Positions 1 to 7,883 of a stretch of 64,000 nt of DNA are shown piece by piece. Made by a program: the position numbers and the translations under genes. The stretch's first letter is position 1. Each line of letters begins with the position of its first letter. Origin of the DNA: Pseudomonadota bacterium (GTDB lineage: Bacteria > Pseudomonadota > Gammaproteobacteria > Burkholderiales > Rhodocyclaceae); the NCBI GenBank assembly GCA_018261905.1, contig JAGTRU010000010.1:170664-234663 (forward strand), written 5' to 3'. Below the pieces are notes generated by a model. That model did not search any database. It saw nothing but the letters and a program-made list of their open reading frames with translations, and was not told the origin of the DNA.

Positions 1-1
1 C

Positions 2-856
2 GAGGATGCGCGGCGGGTGCTCAAGGGCGAGTTTTCCAGCATCGCCCAGGACATCATCGATATCGGCAGTTCGGCAGGCGGGGCGCGCGCCAAGGCCGTG
101 ATCGGCTGGAACCGCCAGACCAATCAGGTGGTGTCCGGTCAATTCGACGTGCCCGATGGCTTCGAGCACTGGCTGCTCAAGTTTGATGTCGGTGGCGACG
201 GCGAACTCGGCATCACGGCCGGTTTCGGCCGCATCGAATACGCGCACGCGCTGATGGCCGCGGCGGCCGGCATCGAGATGAGCGAATGCCGGCTGCTCGA
301 AGAGGGCGGCCGAGCGCATTTCATGACCAAACGTTTCGACCGGGTCGGCAACGCCAAGCTGCATGCCCAGTCGCTGTGCGGCCTGCTGCATCTCGATTTC
401 AACATGCCCTATGTGCATGGCTACGAGCAATACCTGCGCACCGTGCTCGGCCTGCGCCTCGGTGCCGATGCGTTGGAACAGGCCTGGGCGCGCTGCGCCT
501 TCAATGTCGCCATCGTCAATTGCGACGACCACAGCAAGAATTTCGGCTTCCTGATGGATCGTTCCGGCCAGTGGCGCCTCGCCCCGGCCTACGACACCTG
601 CTTCGCGCACAATCCGGGCGCCGGCCGGTGGACGCGCCAGCACCAGATGCAGGTCGGCGGCAAGACCTGGGACATCGGCGTCGACGACCTGCTCGCCCTC
701 GCCAAGACCTACGACATCCGCCGCGCCAGTGACCGCCTGCAGCAGATCCGCGAAGCCGTCGCCCGCTGGCCGGAGTTCGCCGCAACAGCTAGCGTGGCCG
801 AGGCGGAAGTCGGAAAAATAGCGGCTTTGCAGCCGGCTTGGGCGAAGCCGGCCTAG
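2..856 (+). CDS. hipA: HipA-family toxin kinase, C-terminal part (5' end outside window)
   Basis: The frame is open to the left edge, so the N-terminus is missing; a GTG at 17 is unlikely to be the start. The residues match the HipA kinase core. A Ser/Gly-rich loop (GSSAGGARAKA) resembles the segment holding the autophosphorylated serine of E. coli HipA. The catalytic and metal-binding stretch reads NCDDHSKNFGF, followed by LAPAYD. HipA kinases phosphorylate a tRNA synthetase and cause growth arrest; a HipB partner would lie upstream, off the window. The 3' end contains a perfect 8-bp inverted repeat (832-839 with 845-852), which may be part of a transcript end facing the convergent FecR-like gene. 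Confidence 0.85.
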   Translation, partial: EDARRVLKGEFSSIAQDIIDIGSSAGGARAKAVIGWNRQTNQVVSGQFDVPDGFEHWLLKFDVGGDGELGITAGFGRIEYAHALMAAAAGIEMSECRLLEEGGRAHFMTKRFDRVGNAKLHAQSLCGLLHLDFNMPYVHGYEQYLRTVLGLRLGADALEQAWARCAFNVAIVNCDDHSKNFGFLMDRSGQWRLAPAYDTCFAHNPGAGRWTRQHQMQVGGKTWDIGVDDLLALAKTYDIRRASDRLQQIREAVARWPEFAATASVAEAEVGKIAALQPAWAKPA

Positions 857-893
857 CTGTCGTGGACAGGCGGTGGCGGGCGCGTTGACTGGC

Positions 894-1817
894 CTACTTG
901 TTGCGTTGCGCCAGCAGGCGCCCACCGCTCGCCACGAAATGGATGGGCGCGATTTGTTGCAGGGCGCTTGGCGCGGTGGACTCGTCGCCGATCAGGAAAA
1001 CGCCGCTGACGCGGATTTCCCCCAACCGAGCGTCATCAAGCACGATGGGCTGTTTGCGGAAACGGTTCAATTCGGTGATGACCTCGGCCAGCGGTGTGGC
1101 ATCGAAGGCGAGTTGTCCCCTGGTCCAGTTCAGTGCGCTGCGGCGTTCGATGTTGAGTACCGGACCGATCTTTCCGTTTTCGACAACCGCGGCTTCGCCG
1201 GCGTTCAGGCGTAGTGGCGGCTGCGCCTTGGCCGCGGGGAGAATGTCGACAATGCCTTCGGCCACCGTGACGCGGGTGTGTCGGGTGTCGGTCAGGACGG
1301 CGAAGCGGGTTCCGATGTCGCGGATGGTATTGCCGCCGGCCGTGATTGCGAAAGGCCGTTGACGGTCGACCGCGACGTTGACGGCAATTTCGCCGGCCAG
1401 CAGATCGATGCTGCGTTGCTTGTCATCGATGCTGATGCGCAGACGGCTATGGGGGGCAATATCGAGTTCGCTGCCGTCGTCCAGTTCTACATGCCGGACT
1501 TCGCCGGCTTCGGTCGACACCTGTCCGTCGAACCAGTGCAGGCCGAGCCAGCCACAAACGAGGATGACGCAGCCCAGGGCCAGGCCCCGCTGCACCGTTT
1601 GCCGTGCCGGCGGGGCTTGCCGCTGCAGGCGGGATGAATCGTCCCAGATCTGTTCGAGGATCTTGAACTCCCGGGCATGTGCCGGGTCGGCGGCGAGCCA
1701 TCTGGCGAAGGCGGCCCGTTGTTGTCCGGAAACCGATTCGCCGCGCAGGCGGGCGAACCAGAGCGCGGCTTCTTCCTGGATTTGTTGCTCTTGAGAGGGG
1801 GGCAAGGACGGCGGCAT
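894..1817 (-). CDS. FecR-like anti-sigma/sigma regulator
   Basis: A 307-residue protein if it starts at the ATG at 1817, 32 bases after the sigma gene stops; the frame stays open further upstream but then runs through the sigma gene. Order seen: an N-terminal DUF4880-type cytoplasmic region (residues about 10-60, with ALWFARLRG and AHAREF), one membrane segment near residues 90-110, a FecR periplasmic domain, and a C-terminal STN-like domain (FDATPLAEVITELNRF). In this family the periplasmic part contacts the signalling domain of a TonB receptor and controls the partner ECF sigma factor. The receptor with the matching STN domain is divergent at 2547, so this gene probably senses the ligand of that receptor. 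Confidence 0.9.
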   Translation of the reverse strand: MPPSLPPSQEQQIQEEAALWFARLRGESVSGQQRAAFARWLAADPAHAREFKILEQIWDDSSRLQRQAPPARQTVQRGLALGCVILVCGWLGLHWFDGQVSTEAGEVRHVELDDGSELDIAPHSRLRISIDDKQRSIDLLAGEIAVNVAVDRQRPFAITAGGNTIRDIGTRFAVLTDTRHTRVTVAEGIVDILPAAKAQPPLRLNAGEAAVVENGKIGPVLNIERRSALNWTRGQLAFDATPLAEVITELNRFRKQPIVLDDARLGEIRVSGVFLIGDESTAPSALQQIAPIHFVASGGRLLAQRNK

Positions 1818-1849
1818 GCGCCGGATTTTCGGGAGGGCCGGGCGGGCTG

Positions 1850-2395
1850 TCAATTGCAGACCAACTGGCTGGCCCGGAGTCGGCGCAAGTGGAGCATGGC
1901 GTTGGCCAGATGCTTTTCCACGGTTTTGGCCGAAATGGCTAGCTGCTCGGCAATCTGGTTTTGGGTCAGGGTGTCGAAGCGATGCAGGAAAAAGACCTGG
2001 CGGCATTTGGCCGGCAGCGACTGGATGTCGTTGGCCAGGGCAAACAGCTGTTGGCGCGCCGCCGCGATGCGCGCCGGATCGGCGATCGGGTCGGGCAGAC
2101 TGTCCTGAAAATCGTCGATGGGAACAAGGATCGGCCTGGCCCGGCTGGCGCGCAGCAGGTCGATGACCAGATTCCTGCCGGCATGGAGCAGGAAAGCCCG
2201 GGGGTTGTAAATGGCTTCTTCGGGAGGCTTGATCAGCAAGCGCAAGAAAACGTCCTGGGCGGCATCCCGTCCTGCTTCCGGACAATCGAGCCGGCGGCTG
2301 AGGTATTGCCGCAATTCGTCGAAGTGATCGCGATACAACTGCGTCAGGCTGATCTCGTTATTCAGGTTGGAAGCAAGGGAGGATGACATGGGCAA
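1850..2395 (-). CDS. FecI-like ECF sigma factor
   Basis: 181 residues, the usual length for an iron-starvation type ECF sigma factor. Region 2 is visible at about residues 18-80 (LYRDHFDELRQYL, then AFLLHAGRNLVIDLLR) and region 4 at about 125-175 (CRQVFFLHRFDTLTQNQIAEQLAIS, a helix-turn-helix). It lies just upstream of the FecR-like gene and is divergent from the STN-containing TonB receptor, the classical FecI-FecR-FecA layout with the receptor reversed. It most likely directs transcription of the receptor and the peptide operon when the ligand is bound. I could not find a convincing ECF promoter in the 151-base divergent region. Confidence 0.92.
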   Translation of the reverse strand: MPMSSSLASNLNNEISLTQLYRDHFDELRQYLSRRLDCPEAGRDAAQDVFLRLLIKPPEEAIYNPRAFLLHAGRNLVIDLLRASRARPILVPIDDFQDSLPDPIADPARIAAARQQLFALANDIQSLPAKCRQVFFLHRFDTLTQNQIAEQLAISAKTVEKHLANAMLHLRRLRASQLVCN

Positions 2396-2424
2396 ATGCT
2401 AATGGCGACAGCAGTCTTCTCCAA

Positions 2425-2441
2425 TGCGGCATGTTGCCGCA
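2425..2441. promoter_or_regulatory. Perfect palindrome in the sigma/receptor divergent region
   Basis: TGCGGCA-TGT-TGCCGCA is a perfect inverted repeat with 7-bp arms and a 3-base centre. It sits 30 bases upstream of the ECF sigma start and about 105 bases upstream of the receptor start, so it could be an operator for either gene. It is not Fur-like, since it is GC-rich and lacks GATAAT units. No regulator can be assigned from sequence. Confidence 0.45.
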
Positions 2442-2546
2442 GGTGCCGGTTTTTCGGGGGGGCGAGGTAGGGAAAGGTTCGGCGATTTCGTCTTGGAAGG
2501 TAGAGGCACATTTCGTTGCCGTTTTGCCATAACCAGGGGGAAATAC

Positions 2547-4823
2547 GTGTTGCAAAGCAAATCGATGGCGCGTCCGGCGGCGCTGCGGAAACTACTGATC
2601 ACCACAATGATCCTGGCCTGCCATAGTGTTGCGGCTTTTGCCGCTCCGGATATCAGGGTCGATATTGCGGCTCAGCCACTTTCTTCCGCCCTGCGTGATT
2701 TGGCCAGCCAGGCCGGGGTGCAATTGGTATTTGCGGCCGAGACGGTGGGGGCTGCCAAGGCGCGCGCCATCAAAGGTGAAATGAGCGTCGATGCCGCTCT
2801 CCGCAAACTGCTGGTCGGCAGCGGGCTGGAGTTCCGCCAGGACGGTGACAACAGCTATGTCATCGTGCGCAGCGAGCACAGCGAGAACGTGCTGCCGGAA
2901 ATGGTGGTCACGGCGACGCGGACGGAGCGCGCCGTGGATGAGGTGCCGGCGAGCGTCAGCGTGATTGGCCGCAAGGAACTCGCCCAGCGCAACCTGAACA
3001 ACCTTCAGGAATACCTGCGCACAGTCGAGGGGGTCGAGGCAGGCCAGCTATTCTCGGTTCCCCATGCCAGCAGCATCGATATTCGTGGTGTTGGCGGTTC
3101 TTACTCGGCGCCAACGAGCAAGGTTCTGCTGGACGGGATGAATACCGATGCCATCGTTTCTCAGGTGCAAGGGAACGGAGGCCTCAATTTTCTTTCTCCC
3201 TGGGATGTGGAGCAGGTGGAAGTGGTGCGGGGGCCCGCTTCGGCCCTGTACGGGCCGGAGGTCGTCGGCGGGGTGGTCAATCTGATACCCAAACGCTGGC
3301 GTGGCGATATGGGGGGTGAAATCCACGCGGGTTATGGCAGTCACGACACTTCCCGCGTTGGTGCGGCTATGGGCAGCGCCGGAGAGATCGGTGACTTCCG
3401 GATTTCCACCTACAGCGCCAGGAGTGACGGCTTCATTGCCCAGCGCCAACCGGATACTCCGGGGGGGATGATTTCCGTCGATCTGGCGCCGCGAAACTGG
3501 ACGGACAAGAAAAATAGTTTCACCGGTGCATTACGGCCATCAGAACGGCAAGAGGTCACTTTTGCCTATCAGGATTTTGCCACCCATTCCTTCACCATGG
3601 GGGGGCACCCCAATCGGTATCTCAATCTCGATGGTCAGACCTGGACAGTGGGCTACAGGCATGAATTGGGCGATTCGGGCAGCATCAAGGCAGGCTATCG
3701 GGAAACTCGTCTCGATCAGCGTTTCGGTTTTGACAACGAGTATCTCTGGGGCACTCCCGGCGATCTGGGGCTGGCGGCCAAGGGGGCAAAGTCCAGCAAT
3801 TCTTCGGAATTCAACCTGCAGGTCGATTGGAACATCACGCCCGACAACACGGTGATTGCCGGCTATAGCAGGAGTACCGGCGAGTTTGAACTGAATAGCA
3901 TGTTCGGCAACGTAGATCGCAACAAGTCGACGGTCGATGGCCTGTATATTCAGGATGAAGCCAGGATGGGGTCGTGGAAGCTGGTCATGGGAGGGCGACA
4001 GGATTACATCCGTATGTACGGCGATACGGAAAATGGTGTCGAAACCAATCCCAGCTCTTCCGTCAGCGTTTTCAATCCACGTCTCGGAGCCCAATACGAG
4101 TGGAACGATTCGACATCCCTTTATGCCTCTGCCGGCACCGCCTACGTACCTGCCACCAATTCAGCCAAGTTTCTTGACGGAGATGTACCCAACAGCAGTC
4201 TGAAACCCGAAAAATCCGTTTCCTACGAAATCGGACTGCGTACCCGGCAAAAGTATGGCGATTTCAAACTTGCCGTATTTCATACCTTGTATCAGGACAA
4301 GATCAACCGGGTGGAAATTGCTCCCGGGGTGGGACAAAACCAGAACATCGACCGGGTTGAGGTCCTGGGGGTGGAACTGGGCTGGAAAGCCCGCTTCCGG
4401 GAAGCCTGGAATCCCTTTCTCAATTACAGCTATACCGATTCGACCATTAAAGCGGATGTCGCCAATCCTCAGAACGTCGGCACACGCATGCCGCAGACTT
4501 CGGTACACAAATTGAATCTGGGGCTGCTCTATGCACCCGGCGGTGACTGGTCTGCCAGCGTCAGCAGCACCCTGCGCAGCAGCCAGTATGTCCGGCAATG
4601 GTATTGCCCGACGAACAACACCAATACCTATGAATGCCATCTGGATGGCTACTTTACCGCCGATGCCAGGCTGACTCGCGTTATCAGGCCTTTTGGGGAC
4701 AAGAGCAGCTGGAATGCCTGGATCGCCGTCAACAACTTGGGTGACAAGCACTATCGCCAGTATTACCCCTTTGAATACTCCGACGGTCGTACCTGGACGG
4801 TGGGTATCGATGGGAAATTTTAA
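2547..4823 (+). CDS. TonB-dependent outer-membrane receptor with STN signalling domain
   Basis: I place the start at GTG 2547, seven bases after AGGGGG (2535-2540); ATG 2565 is the alternative. A signal peptide ends near AAFA (residue about 32). It is followed by an STN (secretin/TonB short N-terminal) domain at residues about 36-108, a TonB-box-like EMVVTATRT at 118-126, the plug (with VEVVRGPASALYGPEVVGGVVN) and a beta-barrel ending in a C-terminal Phe. STN receptors signal through FecR proteins, and the FecR-like gene next door is the obvious partner. The ligand is unknown. Because the Cys-rich peptide gene starts 71 bases downstream on the same strand, the matured peptide, perhaps carrying a metal, is the best candidate. 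Confidence 0.93.
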   Translation: MLQSKSMARPAALRKLLITTMILACHSVAAFAAPDIRVDIAAQPLSSALRDLASQAGVQLVFAAETVGAAKARAIKGEMSVDAALRKLLVGSGLEFRQDGDNSYVIVRSEHSENVLPEMVVTATRTERAVDEVPASVSVIGRKELAQRNLNNLQEYLRTVEGVEAGQLFSVPHASSIDIRGVGGSYSAPTSKVLLDGMNTDAIVSQVQGNGGLNFLSPWDVEQVEVVRGPASALYGPEVVGGVVNLIPKRWRGDMGGEIHAGYGSHDTSRVGAAMGSAGEIGDFRISTYSARSDGFIAQRQPDTPGGMISVDLAPRNWTDKKNSFTGALRPSERQEVTFAYQDFATHSFTMGGHPNRYLNLDGQTWTVGYRHELGDSGSIKAGYRETRLDQRFGFDNEYLWGTPGDLGLAAKGAKSSNSSEFNLQVDWNITPDNTVIAGYSRSTGEFELNSMFGNVDRNKSTVDGLYIQDEARMGSWKLVMGGRQDYIRMYGDTENGVETNPSSSVSVFNPRLGAQYEWNDSTSLYASAGTAYVPATNSAKFLDGDVPNSSLKPEKSVSYEIGLRTRQKYGDFKLAVFHTLYQDKINRVEIAPGVGQNQNIDRVEVLGVELGWKARFREAWNPFLNYSYTDSTIKADVANPQNVGTRMPQTSVHKLNLGLLYAPGGDWSASVSSTLRSSQYVRQWYCPTNNTNTYECHLDGYFTADARLTRVIRPFGDKSSWNAWIAVNNLGDKHYRQYYPFEYSDGRTWTVGIDGKF

Positions 4824-4894
4824 TTACGACGATGGATGCATGTCTCCTCCTTTTCCCGGCCACCCCTGAAACCACTCATTGAAAGGAATCAATC

Positions 4895-5038
4895 ATGGAA
4901 CAGAAAACTGAAATGCAAATCGAGGAAGTTGTTTTCGAATCGCTGGAAGGTTGTAACGAGGCGTTTGAGAAGTTGACCATGGCCGCCTGCTGTAGCACTC
5001 AAGGTGGCCCGATGTGTGGCTGCGGCCACAAGATGTAA
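4895..5038 (+). CDS. Cys-rich RiPP precursor peptide (predicted)
   Basis: A 47-codon gene too short for usual gene callers. ATG 4895 has AAGGA at 4883-4887, seven bases away. The first 29 residues are acidic and leader-like (EEVVFESLEGCNEAFEKL). The C-terminal end, ACCSTQGGPMCGCGHKM, carries four of the five cysteines (C32, C33, C41, C43; the other is C20), plus His and Met. It lies directly in front of three radical SAM/SPASM genes, the standard position for a precursor that such enzymes modify. The core probably begins near residue 30-31 after TMA, but no protease gene is nearby. The chemistry could be thioether cross-links or another Cys modification. I cannot name a known precursor family. 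A coding rather than chance role rests on the ribosome site, composition and context. Confidence 0.8.
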   Translation: MEQKTEMQIEEVVFESLEGCNEAFEKLTMAACCSTQGGPMCGCGHKM

Positions 5039-5066
5039 ATCCTTCAACCACTGAACTGATGTAAAT

Positions 5067-5092
5067 CAAGGGGATGGTCGGGATCCCCATTG
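5067..5092 (+). promoter_or_regulatory. RNA stem-loop between precursor and first maturase gene
   Basis: CAA-GGGGAT pairs with ATCCCC-A-TTG (one bulged A) around a 7-base loop. The foot of the stem reaches the first G of the GGAG ribosome site (5092-5095) of the radical SAM gene at 5105. There is no T-run after it, so it is not a simple terminator. It could hold down maturase translation, or stabilise the precursor transcript so that peptide is made in excess. The stem is seen in the sequence; the function is inferred. Confidence 0.5.
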
Positions 5093-5104
5093 GAGATGAC
5101 AGCC

Positions 5105-6538
5105 ATGATAGAAGCTCGGGATTTTCACGTATTCAGCAAAGATGAACAGCATTATCTGTTCCTCGCCCAACCAGTGGCGATCTTCAAAATCGACGCCTCT
5201 ACTGCCGATGTCTTGGCCAGAAAGGAAAGCGGTGCAGCACTGGAGGATGTTGAACAGGAACAACGCTGGCAGAAGGTGCAGGATTTCATCGCAGGTTACT
5301 GCGCAAAGAGCCCGGCTGCCAAGGTCATGCGCAGGCCGGAAGACATCACCGACAAGGTGATGGGGATTTATCTTTTTGTTTCTCAGGAGTGCAACCTGAA
5401 GTGCTCCTATTGTTACGGTGACGAAGGGGAATACGGGAAACGGGGCCGCATGGGGGAGCAAACCATGGAACAGGCCATGGAAGCCTTTTTCTCCAGGGGC
5501 CAAGGCAACCACTTTCTTATCTTCTTCGGTGGCGAACCTCTAATGAATTTCCCGCTGATGAAGAAAACCGCTGCGCTGGCCGAATCCTACCGGGAGTCGG
5601 GGAAAGGCGATATCGGCTTCGGCATCGTCACCAACGGTACTTTTTGCAATCCAGAGATCAAGGAATTCTTCGACAACCACATCGTCGACGCCACCTTCAG
5701 TCTGGATGGTCCTGGCGACCTCAACGACAGCCAGCGTGTCAGCAAGGACAGCCGCAGCGTCTTCCATACCGCGCAAGACAACATCCGCACATTGACCGCC
5801 GGCAACCGCTTCAACTGGGCCTTCCGCTCCATCGTCACCTCGGCCGGACATGACCGGGTTGCGGAAATTTACGACACCCTGGAGCAATTCGGGCCGGGCG
5901 GGATTGGCATCGTCAATGTGGATGTACCCAAGGACAGTCCTCTGCATCTCGACGACGAGCAGTACCGGAAGTTCGTTGCCCAGATCACCGATATCAATCG
6001 CAAGGGCTTGCGCAGCTTCATTGAAGGCGAACAAGCTGTCGCCTTCGAATACCCTTTCTACGTCCTGTTCCACTTCGTTTCCCGTAGCCATGCTCTCTAC
6101 CACTGCAATGCCGGGACCAATCTGCTGGCCGTAACGGCGGAGGGCGACGTTTATCCCTGCCATCGTTTCGTCGGCGAAGAAGCCTTCCGCATGGGCAATG
6201 TGGACGATCCCGAACTGCGCAGCAGCGACCGTTTCCAGAATATTCGCCAGCAATTCGTCGATGCCACGGTAGATAACCGGCCGGGCTGCCGGGACTGCTG
6301 GGCCCGCTACCTGTGCGGCGGGGCCTGCGCCAAGTACTCCTACGCTGAACACGGCGACATGCGGCAACCGGTGGAACGCCACTGTTACTACATGAAGACG
6401 GTGATCGAGAATATTCTGCCCGACATCGTTTCCGTCATCAGCGATCCTCAGGCCAGGAGCAGGCTGTCGACCCGGCTGCAACGGGCTATCAGCAACCGTC
6501 ACGGCAGTCATAGTCTCGATGCCGCCCAACCTGCGTGA
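5105..6538 (+). CDS. Radical SAM/SPASM peptide maturase 1
   Basis: 477 residues from ATG 5105 (GGAG at 5092-5095, nine bases upstream). An N-terminal segment of about 85 residues precedes the radical SAM core and resembles the leader-binding or adaptor region of peptide maturases. The core has CNLKCSYC (C96, C100, C103) for the SAM [4Fe-4S] cluster and FFGGEP at about 141-145. The C-terminal SPASM region is Cys-rich (HCNAG, YPCHRF, CRDCWARYLCGGACAKY and a late CYY), enough for two auxiliary Fe-S clusters. Enzymes of this architecture form thioether, C-C or other radical-derived bonds in RiPP precursors. It follows the precursor gene and overlaps the next maturase by 20 bases. Confidence 0.92.
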   Translation: MIEARDFHVFSKDEQHYLFLAQPVAIFKIDASTADVLARKESGAALEDVEQEQRWQKVQDFIAGYCAKSPAAKVMRRPEDITDKVMGIYLFVSQECNLKCSYCYGDEGEYGKRGRMGEQTMEQAMEAFFSRGQGNHFLIFFGGEPLMNFPLMKKTAALAESYRESGKGDIGFGIVTNGTFCNPEIKEFFDNHIVDATFSLDGPGDLNDSQRVSKDSRSVFHTAQDNIRTLTAGNRFNWAFRSIVTSAGHDRVAEIYDTLEQFGPGGIGIVNVDVPKDSPLHLDDEQYRKFVAQITDINRKGLRSFIEGEQAVAFEYPFYVLFHFVSRSHALYHCNAGTNLLAVTAEGDVYPCHRFVGEEAFRMGNVDDPELRSSDRFQNIRQQFVDATVDNRPGCRDCWARYLCGGACAKYSYAEHGDMRQPVERHCYYMKTVIENILPDIVSVISDPQARSRLSTRLQRAISNRHGSHSLDAAQPA

Positions 6539-7883
6539 TTGGCACGTCGTCGCAGACGACAAGGCCAGCCTCCTGTTCTTTCCCCGGAGCTACCGGCTTT
6601 TCCGGATAGCTCCGGAAGAAGGGCGGCAACTGGCCGAATGGCATGCAGGGAAAAGTATCTCCCCGCCGTCTCGCTTCGCCCAACTGATCGAGTCGGAAGC
6701 TGGACAGCCCATTCCCGCGGATGCGGGAGGCTGGGGCGAAACGGACAATCTCTGTCTGTACGTGGCCCACGATTGCAACCTCCGCTGCACCTACTGCTAC
6801 AACCAGCAGGGCCGGGTCGCCGCCCCGGGGCGGATGATGGACCCGGCTGTCGCAGAGACGGCTTTCCGTCGCTTCTTCGCCTCCCCGGGCAAGCGCTACA
6901 GCGTGGCCATGTACGGGGGAGAGCCCCTGCTCAACTTCCGCGGCATCCAGTCCATGGTCGAAAGGGGCCGGGCCGTGGCAAGCGCGCGGCGGACCGAAGT
7001 CGCCTTCAGCATCACCACCAACGGCATGCTCCTCAACCGGCGCCGCATCGACTACCTGGCAGCCAACTTCGCCTCCATCAGCGTCAGCGTGGACGGGCCG
7101 CCGGCCGACCACGACCGTTTTCGCATCGCTCCCAAAGGCAGCGCCTATGCCCGCATGTACAAGCATCTGCCGGCCCTGAAGGCTGCATGCGGCGACCGGC
7201 TCTCCCTGCTCGGCACCCTGACCGGCGGGACTGCCGAACGCTATGCGGAGACCCTGGACCATCTACGGCAGCTAGGCGGCCCGAAAGCCACCCTATCGCC
7301 GGTGGAAGGTAATGCTGACAACCCCTCCGGCATGAACGCCGAGCAGTTCGCGGCCTACTCCCGCCAGCATGCCCAGCGCTGCAGCGACGCCATCGCCGCG
7401 GGACTGGAGGACGACGCTCCGCGCGAAGCAGTCAACGTGGTAGTCAACCTGCTCACCCAGCGCCGCCTGCGCCGCTTCTGCGCCGCTGGGGCCAACCCGG
7501 CAGTGGCCGCCGACGGCTCCCTCTACGCCTGCCACGGGCTGGTCGGAAATCCCAGCTTCTACATGGGATCGGTAACAGCGGAGGCGGATGAAAACTGGCA
7601 GCGGGTCCAACGCCAATTCGCCGCACTGGACGTAGACCGCATGGCTGCATGCGCCACCTGCTGGGCCCGCTATCTCTGCGGCGGCCAGTGCTACGCCCAG
7701 GCCTACTTCCACAGCGGCGATGTGGCCCGACCCGATCCCCGCTATTGCCAGCATGTCCGCCGGAGCTTGGAAGCCAGTTTGCTGGCTTTCCAGCAAACTG
7801 TGGCCGACGAGACCGGGCGCCGCCGGCTCTATCTCCGGGCCAGGCAACTCATCGGTGCAAGCAGGGACGCCCCCCATGTCTGA
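6519..7883 (+). CDS. Radical SAM/SPASM peptide maturase 2
   Basis: 454 residues; ATG 6519 lies inside the end of maturase 1. The architecture is the same: about 75 N-terminal residues beginning DWHVVADDKASLLFFPRSYRLF, then CNLRCTYC (C86, C90, C93), MYGGEP, and a SPASM region with FCAAG, YACHG, CATCWARYLCGGQC and YCQH. It shares the CWARYLCGG string with maturase 1, so the two are probably an old tandem duplication that diverged to act at different positions or in different ways on the same peptide. It overlaps the next gene by 8 bases, which argues for coupled translation. Confidence 0.92.
   Translation: MPPNLRDWHVVADDKASLLFFPRSYRLFRIAPEEGRQLAEWHAGKSISPPSRFAQLIESEAGQPIPADAGGWGETDNLCLYVAHDCNLRCTYCYNQQGRVAAPGRMMDPAVAETAFRRFFASPGKRYSVAMYGGEPLLNFRGIQSMVERGRAVASARRTEVAFSITTNGMLLNRRRIDYLAANFASISVSVDGPPADHDRFRIAPKGSAYARMYKHLPALKAACGDRLSLLGTLTGGTAERYAETLDHLRQLGGPKATLSPVEGNADNPSGMNAEQFAAYSRQHAQRCSDAIAAGLEDDAPREAVNVVVNLLTQRRLRRFCAAGANPAVAADGSLYACHGLVGNPSFYMGSVTAEADENWQRVQRQFAALDVDRMAACATCWARYLCGGQCYAQAYFHSGDVARPDPRYCQHVRRSLEASLLAFQQTVADETGRRRLYLRARQLIGASRDAPHV

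Noticed and set aside
894..2285. Longer version of the FecR-like gene
   Set aside because: The extra N-terminus overlaps most of the sigma-factor gene and is low-complexity. The FecR homology starts at 1817.
2396..2546. ECF-type promoter (GGAAA and CGTC) before the receptor
   Set aside because: GGAAA near 2472 and CGTC near 2490 are only 13 bases apart, too close for a normal ECF promoter.
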